From contig NZ_JAAVXB010000005.1 of assembly GCF_012241385.1 (NCBI RefSeq), positions 224,816 to 288,815 on the forward strand: DNA of 64,000 nucleotides, in the 5' to 3' direction. The position numbers and the translations under genes are program-made. Shown here piece by piece: positions 1 to 8,897 of the stretch; the stretch's first letter is position 1; each line of letters begins with the position of its first letter. Below the pieces are notes generated by a model, which was given only the letters and a program-made list of their open reading frames with translations, made no database searches and was not told the DNA's origin. This stretch comes from Solimonas marina. Its GTDB lineage: Bacteria > Pseudomonadota > Gammaproteobacteria > Nevskiales > Nevskiaceae.

Positions 1-2
1 GC

Positions 3-698
3 CAGACCGTGACTGCGCCGGTCATTACCGCGCTGCTCTATCTGTTGGTGTTCGCGCAGGCGATGAAGGGCCGGGCGCCGATCTATCCGGGCGTCGGCTA
101 CACCGAGTTTCTGGTGCCGGGCCTGATCATGATGACGGTGATCCAGAACGCATTCGCCAACACCTCGTCGAGCCTGACGCAGTCGAAGATCATGGGCAAC
201 CTGGTCTTTCTGCAGATGGCGCCGCTGGGGCCTTTGCAGTGGTTCGGCGCCTACATCACCGCCGCGCTGTTCCGCTGCCTGCTGGTGGCGACGGCGATGC
301 TGATCGTCACCTATCCGTTCGTGCACCTGCCGATCCATCAGCCGCTGGCGCTGCTGGTGATGTTCGTGCTGTCGGCCAGCAGTCTGGCGGTGCTCGGCAT
401 GATCGCCGGCATCGTCGCCGAGAAGTTCGACCATATCGCCACGTTCACCAACTTCTTCATCACGCCGCTGTCGTTTCTGTCCGGCGTGTTCTACTCGGTG
501 CATGCGCTGCCGCCGTTGTGGTTCAAGGCCAGCCATTTCAATCCGTTCTTCTACCTGATCGACGGTTTCCGCTACGGCTTCTTCGGCCATGCCGACGTAC
601 CGATTCTCTACAGCATGCTGTGGGGCCTCGGCTTCTTCGCGCTGGCGTCGAGTGTCTGCCTGTGGATGCTGGTGACCGGTTACAAGCTGAAGCGATAA
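3..698 (+). CDS. ABC-2 type transporter permease (YadH-like), 5' end outside window
   Basis: This is the C-terminal 231 residues of an inner-membrane ABC-2 permease; the reading frame is already open at the first base, so the start lies outside the window. About six hydrophobic segments are visible, with the typical family stretch FLSGVFYS about two thirds along and a short basic tail (YKLKR). It should pair with an ATPase encoded just upstream, outside the window. The order permease, BolA/IbaG, murA is the one seen next to mla/yad lipid-transport genes in many gammaproteobacteria, which suggests export or envelope lipid traffic. The substrate cannot be read from the sequence. Stop at 696-698, two bases before the next start. 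Confidence 0.85.
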   Translation, partial: QTVTAPVITALLYLLVFAQAMKGRAPIYPGVGYTEFLVPGLIMMTVIQNAFANTSSSLTQSKIMGNLVFLQMAPLGPLQWFGAYITAALFRCLLVATAMLIVTYPFVHLPIHQPLALLVMFVLSASSLAVLGMIAGIVAEKFDHIATFTNFFITPLSFLSGVFYSVHALPPLWFKASHFNPFFYLIDGFRYGFFGHADVPILYSMLWGLGFFALASSVCLWMLVTGYKLKR

Positions 699-700
699 AG

Positions 701-2204
<1,504 letters not shown>

Positions 2205-2237
2205 GCGCGGCCTCGGGTCGCCAGCGGAGGATGCGTC

Positions 2238-3062
2238 ATGGCCGAACCGACCAAGAAGCTCGCCGTCCTGATCGATGCCGACAACACGCAGCCGGCGATC
2301 GCCGCGGCGCTGCTCGCGGAAATCGCCAAGTACGGCACCGCCAACGTCAAGCGTATCTATGGCGACTGGACGACCGATAATCTGAAGGGCTGGAAGAAGG
2401 TGCTGGTCGATCTGGCGATCCAGCCGATCCAGCAATTCAGCTACACGACCGGCAAGAACGCCACCGACAGCCGCATGATCATCGACGCGATGGATCTGCT
2501 GTATTCGGATCGCTTCGACGGTTTCTGTCTGGTCTCCAGCGACAGCGATTTCACCGGGCTGGCGTCGCGGCTGCGTGAGGCCGGCCTGACCGTCTACGGT
2601 TTCGGCGAGCGCAAGACGCCGGCGTCGCTGCGCGCCGCCTGCGACAAGTTCATCTACCTCGACGTCTTGCGCGGCGCCAGCTCGAAGGCGAAGCCGCAGA
2701 AGGCGCCCGAAGCCGAGGCCCCGACACCAGCGCGCAAGACGGCGAAGAAGGCGGCACCGCCGCCGGAGCCGGAACGCGCTGCCGACAAGGACGGCAAGAC
2801 CGATCCGCGCACCGACGCCGAGCTTCATGAGCTGCTGGCCGAGGCGATCGACGATGCCGCCGACGACGACGGCTGGGCGGCGCTCGGTGCGGTCGGCACG
2901 CTGATCGCCAAGCGTCGCGCCGACTTCGATTCGCGCAACTGGGGCTATAAGAAGCTCAGTGAACTGGTCGCCGCCGCTGGCCGCTTCGAGGTCGACGAGC
3001 GCAAATCCGCGGACGGCAAACAGAAGACCGTCTGGCTACGCGATCCCCGAGCGCCGGATTGA
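2238..3062 (+). CDS. NYN (LabA/DUF88-type) domain protein with C-terminal OST-HTH/LOTUS domain
   Basis: A 274-residue cytoplasmic protein. Residues 8-150 form a NYN/PIN-like putative nuclease domain: VLIDADN near the N-terminus, TDSRMIIDAMDLL, and CLVSSDSDFTGLASRLRE supply the acidic residues of the metal site. A low-complexity Ala/Pro/Lys linker follows (about 150-185), then an OST-HTH/LOTUS-type RNA-binding domain (about 190-270, including RNWGYKKLSELV). Such proteins are thought to bind or cut RNA, but the target is unknown. It has a good ribosome site (GGAGG, 2226-2230) and sits between murA and hisG, where many relatives have no gene. Confidence 0.88.
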   Translation: MAEPTKKLAVLIDADNTQPAIAAALLAEIAKYGTANVKRIYGDWTTDNLKGWKKVLVDLAIQPIQQFSYTTGKNATDSRMIIDAMDLLYSDRFDGFCLVSSDSDFTGLASRLREAGLTVYGFGERKTPASLRAACDKFIYLDVLRGASSKAKPQKAPEAEAPTPARKTAKKAAPPPEPERAADKDGKTDPRTDAELHELLAEAIDDAADDDGWAALGAVGTLIAKRRADFDSRNWGYKKLSELVAAAGRFEVDERKSADGKQKTVWLRDPRAPD

Positions 3063-3088
3063 CGCGCGCGAGCGCGGCGCAGGGCGGG

Positions 3089-3094
3089 TACAAT
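3089..3094 (+). promoter_or_regulatory. Probable -10 box of the hisG-hisD promoter
   Basis: TACAAT stands out in very GC-rich DNA 41 bases before the hisG ATG, in the 72-base gap after the NYN gene. No convincing -35 hexamer lies 16-18 bases upstream, so the promoter may be weak or activator-dependent. Confidence 0.45.
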
Positions 3095-3134
3095 CGCCGC
3101 CCCTGAGTATTTCCCCGGTAAAAGAGATTCGGCG

Positions 3135-3776
3135 ATGACCGCGCTGACGCTCGCCCTTTCGAAGGGCCGCATCCTCGAAGAAAGCCTGCCGATGCTGGCT
3201 CGCATCGGCCTCGATCCGGCGGGCGACATCGATCGCCTGCTGCGCGTGCCGTCGCGCACGCCCGGCGTGTCGCTGCTGATCATCCGTCCGACGGACGTGC
3301 CGACCTATGTCGAATACGGCGCCGCCGATCTCGGCATCGTCGGCAAGGACGTGCTGATGGAGCACGGTAGCACCGGCCTGTACGAGCCGCTCGACCTCGA
3401 CATCGCCAAGTGCCGGCTGTCGGTTGCGGCGCAGAAGGACGCGCCGAAGCGCGACCCGCGTCGCCGCCTGCGCGTTGCCACCAAATATCCGGAAATCACC
3501 CGCCGCCACTTCGCCGACAAGGGCGAGCAGGTCGAGATCATCAAGCTCTATGGCTCGATGGAGCTGGCGCCGCTGGTGGGGCTGGCCGACGTCATCGTCG
3601 ATCTGGTTGCGACCGGCGGCACGCTGCGCGCCAACGGCCTGATCGAGACCGAAGTGATCTGCCAGGTCAGCTCGCGTCTGGTCGTCAACAAGGCCTCGTT
3701 GAAGACCAAGCACGCCGAAATCGCCGCGCTGCTCGACCAGATCCGCCGCGCCGGCCAGACGCTGAAGGCCGCTTGA
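3135..3776 (+). CDS. hisG: ATP phosphoribosyltransferase, short (HisG-S) form
   Basis: HisG joins ATP and PRPP in the first step of histidine synthesis. At 213 residues it is the short form, which lacks the C-terminal ACT-like regulatory domain of the long enzymes (about 300 residues). Recognisable parts are [10 protein letters not shown] at the N-terminus, [11 protein letters not shown], and the PRPP loop [14 protein letters not shown]. Short HisG normally needs the paralogue-like subunit HisZ for activity and feedback control; no hisZ is present in this window. The stop overlaps the hisD ATG by one base, so the two genes form an operon. Confidence 0.97.
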   Translation: MTALTLALSKGRILEESLPMLARIGLDPAGDIDRLLRVPSRTPGVSLLIIRPTDVPTYVEYGAADLGIVGKDVLMEHGSTGLYEPLDLDIAKCRLSVAAQKDAPKRDPRRRLRVATKYPEITRRHFADKGEQVEIIKLYGSMELAPLVGLADVIVDLVATGGTLRANGLIETEVICQVSSRLVVNKASLKTKHAEIAALLDQIRRAGQTLKAA

Positions 3777-5068
3777 TGGACGTGCGCCGCCTCGACACGC
3801 GCGATGCCGACTTCGCCGCGCAGCTCGACGCCCTGCTCGACCGTGCGCCGGAAGCGAGCCCCGAGGTCACCCGTATCGTCGACGAGATCGTTGCGCGCAT
3901 TCGCGCCGACGGCGACGCCGCGCTGCTCGAACTGACCCAGCGCTTCGATCGCCGCAGCCTGCAGTCGGCCGGCGAACTCGAAGTGCCCAAGGCCCAGTGG
4001 GCCGCGGCCTGGGAGGCTCAGCCGGCCGAGCTGCGCGCTGCGCTGGAAGCCGCGGCGACGCGCATTCGCGCGTATGCCGAACATCAGAAGCTCGCGCCGT
4101 TCGCGTTCAAGGACGCGCTCGGTAACACGCTCGGCCAGGAAGTGCGCGCGCTCGAGCGCGTCGGTATCTACGTGCCGGGCGGCAAGGCTGCGTATCCGTC
4201 GTCGGTGCTGATGAATGCGATCCCAGCCAAGGTTGCCGGCGTCGACGAGATCATCATGGTCGTGCCGGCGCCGGGGGGCGAACTGAACCCGGTGGTGCTC
4301 GCGGCCGCGCATCTGGCTGGCGTCGACCGCATCTTCACGATCGGTGGCGCGCAGGCTGTCGCGGCGCTGGCCTATGGCACCGCGACGATTCCGCCGGTCG
4401 ACAAGATCGTCGGTCCCGGCAATGCGTATGTGGCGGCGGCCAAGCGCGCGGTGTTCGGCCGCGTCGGTATCGATTCGATCGCCGGACCGTCGGAAATCGT
4501 CGTCGTCAGCGATGCCGGCTCCGACCCGCGCTGGATGGCGATGGACCTGTTCAGCCAGGCCGAGCACGGCGAGGATTCCGAAGCAATCCTGATCTCGCCG
4601 GACGGCGTGTTCCTGGACCGTGTCGCCGCGGCGATGGCCGAGCGCGTGCAGACGCTGCCGCGTGCCGCGATCGTGCGCACCTCGATCGCCGAGCGCGGTG
4701 CGCTCATCCAGGTGCGCGATCTCGACGAGGCCTGCGCCGTGTCGAATCACATTGCGCCCGAGCATCTGGAGCTGGCGGTCGACGCGCCGCGCGCATTGCT
4801 GCCGAAGATCCGCCATGCCGGCGCGATCTTCCTGGGCCGTCACACGCCCGAAGCGTTCGGCGACTACTGCGCCGGCCCGAACCACGTGCTGCCGACGTCG
4901 CGCGCCGCGCGCTTCTCGAACCCGCTCGGCGTCTATGAATTCCAGAAGCGCAGCAGCCTGATCGAATGCACGGCCGACGGCGCCAGGCCGCTCGCGCAGA
5001 TCGCCGGCCGCCTCGCCGACGCCGAAGGCCTGCAAGCCCACGCACAGAGCGCGCGCGACAGAAGCTGA
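3776..5068 (+). CDS. hisD: Histidinol dehydrogenase
   Basis: HisD oxidises L-histidinol to histidine in two NAD-dependent steps, the end of the pathway. The ATG at 3776 is chosen because it overlaps the hisG stop (TGATG) and homology starts there; the frame also stays open upstream. At 430 residues it is full length. Motifs seen: [48 protein letters not shown], the zinc-site region [10 protein letters not shown] and GPNHVLPTS near the C-terminus. The remaining his genes are not in the window. Confidence 0.98.
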   Translation: MDVRRLDTRDADFAAQLDALLDRAPEASPEVTRIVDEIVARIRADGDAALLELTQRFDRRSLQSAGELEVPKAQWAAAWEAQPAELRAALEAAATRIRAYAEHQKLAPFAFKDALGNTLGQEVRALERVGIYVPGGKAAYPSSVLMNAIPAKVAGVDEIIMVVPAPGGELNPVVLAAAHLAGVDRIFTIGGAQAVAALAYGTATIPPVDKIVGPGNAYVAAAKRAVFGRVGIDSIAGPSEIVVVSDAGSDPRWMAMDLFSQAEHGEDSEAILISPDGVFLDRVAAAMAERVQTLPRAAIVRTSIAERGALIQVRDLDEACAVSNHIAPEHLELAVDAPRALLPKIRHAGAIFLGRHTPEAFGDYCAGPNHVLPTSRAARFSNPLGVYEFQKRSSLIECTADGARPLAQIAGRLADAEGLQAHAQSARDRS

Positions 5069-5076
5069 GCAGCGAA

Positions 5077-5245
5077 AACCGCAGATGACGCAGATTTGCG
5101 CAGATAAAAGGCACAAGCCTTTAACCACAGATTGCACAGATTTCACAGATAAGAATTCGATGAATTTGCATTTAAATCTGTGCAATCTGTGAAATCTGTG
5201 GTTCCGCTTTTTCTTAATCTGCGTAAATCTGCGTAATCTGCGGTT
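5077..5245. repeat. Nested palindromic repeat built from CAGAT units
   Basis: The gap between convergent hisD and the BtuF-like gene holds two nested inverted repeats. The outer arms (5077-5105 and 5217-5245) consist of three CGCAGAT-like units each; the inner arms (5123-5150 and 5176-5203) of three CACAGAT-like units each, spaced nine bases apart. Left and right arms are near-perfect reverse complements. The RNA of either strand could fold into a long two-part stem, which may stop transcription from both sides. The right arm ends on the stop codon of the BtuF-like gene. Similar CACAGATT tandem palindromes occur as dispersed intergenic repeats in other bacteria, from general knowledge. Confidence 0.9.
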
Positions 5246-6011
5246 AAGGCGCTTTCGCCTTGATGGCCGCGCGCAGTTGGCGGTAGCCCTCGACGAGGCG
5301 CGGACCGGGGCGGCCGAGGAATTCCTCGCTGATGGCGACGATGCGGCCGTCGCGTACCGCTGGCACGTCCTGCCAGTGCTCGCGGTGCAGGACGACGTCG
5401 GCGCGGTATTTGTCGACCTTGACCCCGCACCAGCTCATCGCGATCACGTCGGCAACCGCGTCCGGCGCGGCATCGGTGTCGTAGCTGTGGGTTTGCGCAT
5501 CGCGTTCGCCGAGTGCGTTGCGGCCGCCGGCGCGTTCGATCAGATCGTGCACCCACGAGCGTCGCGCGGCGCCGATCACCGGCTTCGGCCACCATTCGAC
5601 GAGCACGCGCGGCGCGTCCGCGGTGGGCGTGTGCGGCGGCATCGCCGCCAGCATCTCCGCTACCAGTTGCTCGCCACGCTCGGCGATGCCGAGTACCTGA
5701 GCGATGCGGCGGATGTCGCCGAACACGTCGTCGAGGTTCTGCGGATTGCAGACCACGGTCGGGACGCCGGCGGCGTGAAACGCGTCGACGATGCGTTCGT
5801 GCCCCGGCACCGTCAGCGAGCTCAGTACCAGATCGGGCTGCAGGGCCAGCGCTGCCTCGACATCGAGCTGCAGATCGCGGCCGAGCTGGACAAGGCCGCC
5901 GACCACCTCGGGCGGAAAGTCTGAATCGCTGTCGATCGCGATCAGCCGGTCGGCGGCGCCGAGCGCGCAGACGATCTCGGTGTTCGAGCAGGTGTGCGAA
6001 ACGACGCGCAT
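5244..6011 (-). CDS. BtuF/TroA-like helical-backbone substrate-binding protein lacking a signal peptide
   Basis: A 255-residue protein with the two-lobed periplasmic-binding fold of cobalamin/iron-siderophore receptors: early SNTEIVCALGAADRLIAID, then LQPDLVLSS, and the C-terminal VRDGRIVAISEEFLGRPGPRL. The N-terminus (MRVVSHTCSNTE) has no hydrophobic export signal, so as written it would be cytoplasmic; relatives annotated as cobalamin-binding proteins share this. Its ATG overlaps the stop of the SRPBCC gene by one base, so the two are co-transcribed. No permease or ATPase genes for uptake lie beside it. Ligand is unproven. Confidence 0.82.
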   Translation of the reverse strand: MRVVSHTCSNTEIVCALGAADRLIAIDSDSDFPPEVVGGLVQLGRDLQLDVEAALALQPDLVLSSLTVPGHERIVDAFHAAGVPTVVCNPQNLDDVFGDIRRIAQVLGIAERGEQLVAEMLAAMPPHTPTADAPRVLVEWWPKPVIGAARRSWVHDLIERAGGRNALGERDAQTHSYDTDAAPDAVADVIAMSWCGVKVDKYRADVVLHREHWQDVPAVRDGRIVAISEEFLGRPGPRLVEGYRQLRAAIKAKAP

Positions 6012-6448
6012 CAGCGCTCGAGCGTGGCCAGGGTCTTGCGCGCCGAACGCTTCCAGGCCAGCGACAGCGCCTGGCCGGATGCGTAGCCCAGGCCCGGCAG
6101 GCGGCCGTCGAAGCGGATCACGTAGTCGAGCGCGGTGCCGCCGTCGGCGGTCGGTGTCAGACGGATGCTGCCGAGGTGGTTTTTCAGCGGGCCGCCGCGA
6201 ATGATCGTGTAGTCGATGCGCGCCGGTCGTTCGAAGGCGACGATCTCCTCGTCGAAAGACAAGGGCCCCGGGCCGATGCGGCGCACCGAGCCGATACCGT
6301 TGGCTTCAGCGGGGTCGGTGCCGACACGGATGCGCGTGCAGTGGCCGCCGAACAAGGCTGCGAAGTTCTGATGCTCGGCGAGAAAATCGAAGACGGTTTC
6401 GACCGGTGCCTGGATGCGTTCTTCGAAGTGCAGCTTGTGCTGGGGCAT
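6011..6448 (-). CDS. SRPBCC (START/polyketide cyclase-like) family protein
   Basis: A 145-residue protein of the SRPBCC ligand-binding fold, a helix-grip pocket for hydrophobic molecules. Visible hallmarks are the opening strand LHFEERIQAPVETVFDFL, the IGSVRRI strand and the long C-terminal helix SLAWKRSARKTLATLE. The start at 6448 is chosen because it has an AGGAG ribosome site and the homology begins with MPQHKLHFEE; an open frame continues upstream into the RNase P RNA gene but is not coding. It is first in a two-gene operon with the BtuF-like gene. Function unknown. Confidence 0.82.
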   Translation of the reverse strand: MPQHKLHFEERIQAPVETVFDFLAEHQNFAALFGGHCTRIRVGTDPAEANGIGSVRRIGPGPLSFDEEIVAFERPARIDYTIIRGGPLKNHLGSIRLTPTADGGTALDYVIRFDGRLPGLGYASGQALSLAWKRSARKTLATLER

Positions 6449-6512
6449 GCGGATCTCGCTCCTGATCGTGAAGATGCCGACGTCTGGACCCCACCGGCAC
6501 CGTGAAAAAGCC

Positions 6513-6518
6513 GATAAT
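6513..6518 (+). promoter_or_regulatory. -10 box of the rnpB promoter
   Basis: GATAAT lies five bases before the predicted 5' end of the RNase P RNA, the right place for a -10 element. The -35 region is GC-rich and not recognisable. Confidence 0.5.
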
Positions 6519-6522
6519 ACGC

Positions 6523-6906
<384 letters not shown>

Positions 6907-6920
6907 CTTCACTCCACGGG

Positions 6921-6940
6921 CACACGCAAAGTGTGTTTTT
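6921..6940 (+). terminator. Rho-independent terminator of rnpB
   Basis: CACAC-gcaaa-GTGTG hairpin followed by TTTTT, 15 bases after the end of the RNase P RNA. The stem is short but position and T-run are right. Confidence 0.7.
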
Positions 6941-6972
6941 ATATCGATTATTGATCTTTAAGTAATCGATAT
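6941..6972. repeat. Perfect 10-bp inverted repeat in AT-rich DNA
   Basis: ATATCGATTA (6941-6950) and TAATCGATAT (6963-6972) flank a 12-base spacer, just after the rnpB terminator and about 185 bases before the mraZ promoter. It could be an operator for an unknown regulator. The rest of 6973-7157 shows no gene. Confidence 0.55.
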
Positions 6973-7157
6973 ATCGCAAAATCCGCGCCTCGCGGCGACG
7001 GTCCATCATGGCGCGGCCAGCACGGACAAAATCTACCCAGCTTCGTTGATTTTCTGAGGTTTGTCCGTTAACCCAATGTTTATAAAGGAAATGTCTATGT
7101 CGCCAATTGGCGACAGCTAAGCGACTGTTTCCGCGCGATTTTTCGCATTTTGCACGC

Positions 7158-7187
7158 TTGCACGGGAGGGTGGTGCTCAGATATAGT
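7158..7187 (+). promoter_or_regulatory. Promoter of the dcw cluster (Pmra)
   Basis: TTGCAC at 7158-7163 and TATAGT at 7182-7187, with an 18-base spacer. Transcription would begin near 7194, immediately before the MraZ boxes. This is the main candidate for driving mraZ and the downstream division genes. Confidence 0.6.
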
Positions 7188-7196
7188 GCAGCTTGG

Positions 7197-7221
7197 TGGT
7201 GAAATGTGGGAGAAAGTGGAG
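7197..7221 (+). promoter_or_regulatory. MraZ operator: three direct TGGNN boxes
   Basis: TGGTG (7197-7201), TGGGA (7207-7211) and TGGAG (7217-7221) recur at an exact 10-base period, with 5-base spacers. This is the arrangement MraZ binds upstream of its own gene in studied bacteria. It lies 19 bases before the GTG start of mraZ, overlapping the early transcribed region, so MraZ bound here should repress the cluster. Confidence 0.8.
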
Positions 7222-7239
7222 GACGCTCCACTCTGAATC

Positions 7240-7680
7240 GTGTTCGCCGGATCACATCAGCTGTCGATAGACGAGAAGGGCCGCATGGCGGTCCCGGCCC
7301 GCTTTCGCCAGCCGCTCGTCGACAACTGCGGCGCACAACTCGTCCTGACCACTGGGCCGAACCCCTGCATCGAGATCTACCCCGCCCCCGAATTCCAGCG
7401 CATCGTCCGCGACATCCAGGCGATGGACGACCGTGCGACCGCCGAAAAGCTCAAGCAGGTTTTCGTCGGTTTCGCGGTGGAAACTGCGATGGATGCCCAA
7501 GGGCGCGTGCTGTTGCCGCCGATGCTGCGCAAGCGCGCCCGCATCGACAGCGGCGCCGTCCTGATGGGCCAGGACAGCCGTTTCGACGTGTGGGCCACGG
7601 ATACCTGGGAGCAGCGCTTCGGCGAGGGCTCGGATCTGTTGGCTTCGCTCGAAGACGCCTTCCGGACGCTCAAGCGGTGA
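7240..7680 (+). CDS. mraZ: Transcriptional regulator MraZ
   Basis: MraZ is the DNA-binding repressor encoded first in the dcw cluster; it forms a ring of AbrB-like domains. The 146-residue protein starts at GTG 7240, where the family start MFxGSHxLxIDEKGRMxVPARFR begins. Two SpoVT/AbrB-type repeats can be seen, DEKGRMAVPARFR near residue 11 and MDAQGRVLLPPMLRKRA near residue 85. Its three-box operator lies just upstream, so autoregulation is expected. Confidence 0.97.
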   Translation: MFAGSHQLSIDEKGRMAVPARFRQPLVDNCGAQLVLTTGPNPCIEIYPAPEFQRIVRDIQAMDDRATAEKLKQVFVGFAVETAMDAQGRVLLPPMLRKRARIDSGAVLMGQDSRFDVWATDTWEQRFGEGSDLLASLEDAFRTLKR

Positions 7681-7740
7681 TCGAACGCCATGCCATTCGA
7701 CCATGCGCCAGCCTGCCGCCGGAGTGGGCCTGACGTCGCC

Positions 7741-8625
7741 ATGAAACTGCATCGTCCGGTGATGCTCGATGAAGCCGTCGCCGGCCTTGCGGTCCGCGAC
7801 GACGGCATTTATGTGGATGGCACCTTCGGCCGCGGTGGCCACAGCGCGGCGGTGCTCGCGCGCCTTGGCCCGGCCGGCCGCCTGCATGCTTTCGATCAGG
7901 ATCCGCAGGCGGTGGCGCACGGGCGCGAGCATTTCGCCGACGAGCCGCGGCTGACGATCCACCACCGTAATTTCGCCGAGCTGGCGCGCACGGCTGATGA
8001 GGCGGGCATTGCCGGGCGTATCGACGGCATCCTGCTCGACCTCGGTGTGTCATCGCCGCAGCTCGACGATGCCGAGCGCGGCTTCAGCTTCGGCAAGGCC
8101 GGTCCGCTCGACATGCGGATGAACCCGCAGGCCGGCGAGTCGGCGGCCGAGTGGCTGGCGCAGGCTGGCGAGGCGGAGATCGCCGACGTGCTCTGGCAGT
8201 ACGGCGACGAGCGCAACAGCCGCCGCATCGCGCGACGCATCGTCGACACGCGCGCGGCGACGCCGCTGACGACGACGGCCCAGCTTGCGGACCTGATCGC
8301 GGCGGTGCCGGGGCCGCGTTCGCGCCACATTCATCCGGCGACGCGCAGCTTTCAGGCGATCCGCATCTTCATCAATCGCGAGCTCGACGTACTCCGTGAC
8401 GTGCTGCAGCAGGCGATCGCGGTGCTGGCACCGGGCGGCCGACTGGTGGTGATCAGCTTCCACTCTCTCGAGGACCGCATCGTCAAGCGCTATCTGCGCG
8501 ACGAAGCGCGCAGCGAGGTGCCGACGCTGAAATTGCACGGCAAGCAGTTTCCGACGCGCGAGGAATCGAGCGAAAACCCGCGCGCGCGCAGCGCTGTGCT
8601 GCGCATTGCGGAGCGTCTGCCATGA
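7741..8625 (+). CDS. rsmH: 16S rRNA (cytosine-1402-N4)-methyltransferase
   Basis: RsmH (MraW) methylates N4 of C1402 in the ribosomal P site using S-adenosylmethionine. The protein has the SAM-binding [14 protein letters not shown], the motifs [22 protein letters not shown] and GPLDMRMNP, and the C-terminal [14 protein letters not shown]. The start at 7741 places [13 protein letters not shown] at the N-terminus (294 aa); an in-frame ATG at 7690 would add 17 residues and is possible, as neither has a strong ribosome site. Its last bases overlap ftsL (ATGA). Confidence 0.93.
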   Translation: MKLHRPVMLDEAVAGLAVRDDGIYVDGTFGRGGHSAAVLARLGPAGRLHAFDQDPQAVAHGREHFADEPRLTIHHRNFAELARTADEAGIAGRIDGILLDLGVSSPQLDDAERGFSFGKAGPLDMRMNPQAGESAAEWLAQAGEAEIADVLWQYGDERNSRRIARRIVDTRAATPLTTTAQLADLIAAVPGPRSRHIHPATRSFQAIRIFINRELDVLRDVLQQAIAVLAPGGRLVVISFHSLEDRIVKRYLRDEARSEVPTLKLHGKQFPTREESSENPRARSAVLRIAERLP

Positions 8626-8897
8626 AGCGCGGCGTCATGCTCGTACCGCTGACGCTGATCGTCGCGATCGTCATGTCGGCGCTGGCCGTGGTGCGCACCA
8701 AGCACGAGAACCGTGGCCTGGTGACGCAGCTCGAATCGCTGCGCACCGAACGCGAGCGGCTCGACATGGAATGGGCGCAGCTGCAGCTCGAGGAAGCGAC
8801 GCTGGCCAACAACAACCGCGTCGAGCACATCGCACGGCAGAAGCTCGGCATGATCGAGCCGCCGGACTACGTCATCGTTCAGGAGCGTTCTCGATGA
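8622..8897 (+). CDS. ftsL: Cell division protein FtsL
   Basis: A 91-residue bitopic division protein: a short cytoplasmic tail, one membrane helix (about residues 5-24) and a periplasmic coiled coil (about 28-65) with heptad Leu/Glu/Arg pattern. FtsL joins FtsB and FtsQ to activate FtsWI septal synthesis. The C-terminal [16 protein letters not shown] is the conserved end of the family. The ATG overlaps the rsmH stop and its stop overlaps the ftsI ATG. Confidence 0.93.
   Translation: MKRGVMLVPLTLIVAIVMSALAVVRTKHENRGLVTQLESLRTERERLDMEWAQLQLEEATLANNNRVEHIARQKLGMIEPPDYVIVQERSR

Noticed and set aside
5077..5245. Possible small CRISPR array
   Set aside because: The units are nine-base tandem repeats arranged as inverted arms, with no spacers of constant size and no cas genes.
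7690..7740. Upstream start of rsmH at 7690
   Set aside because: Possible, but the 17 extra residues show no family resemblance; kept only as an alternative.
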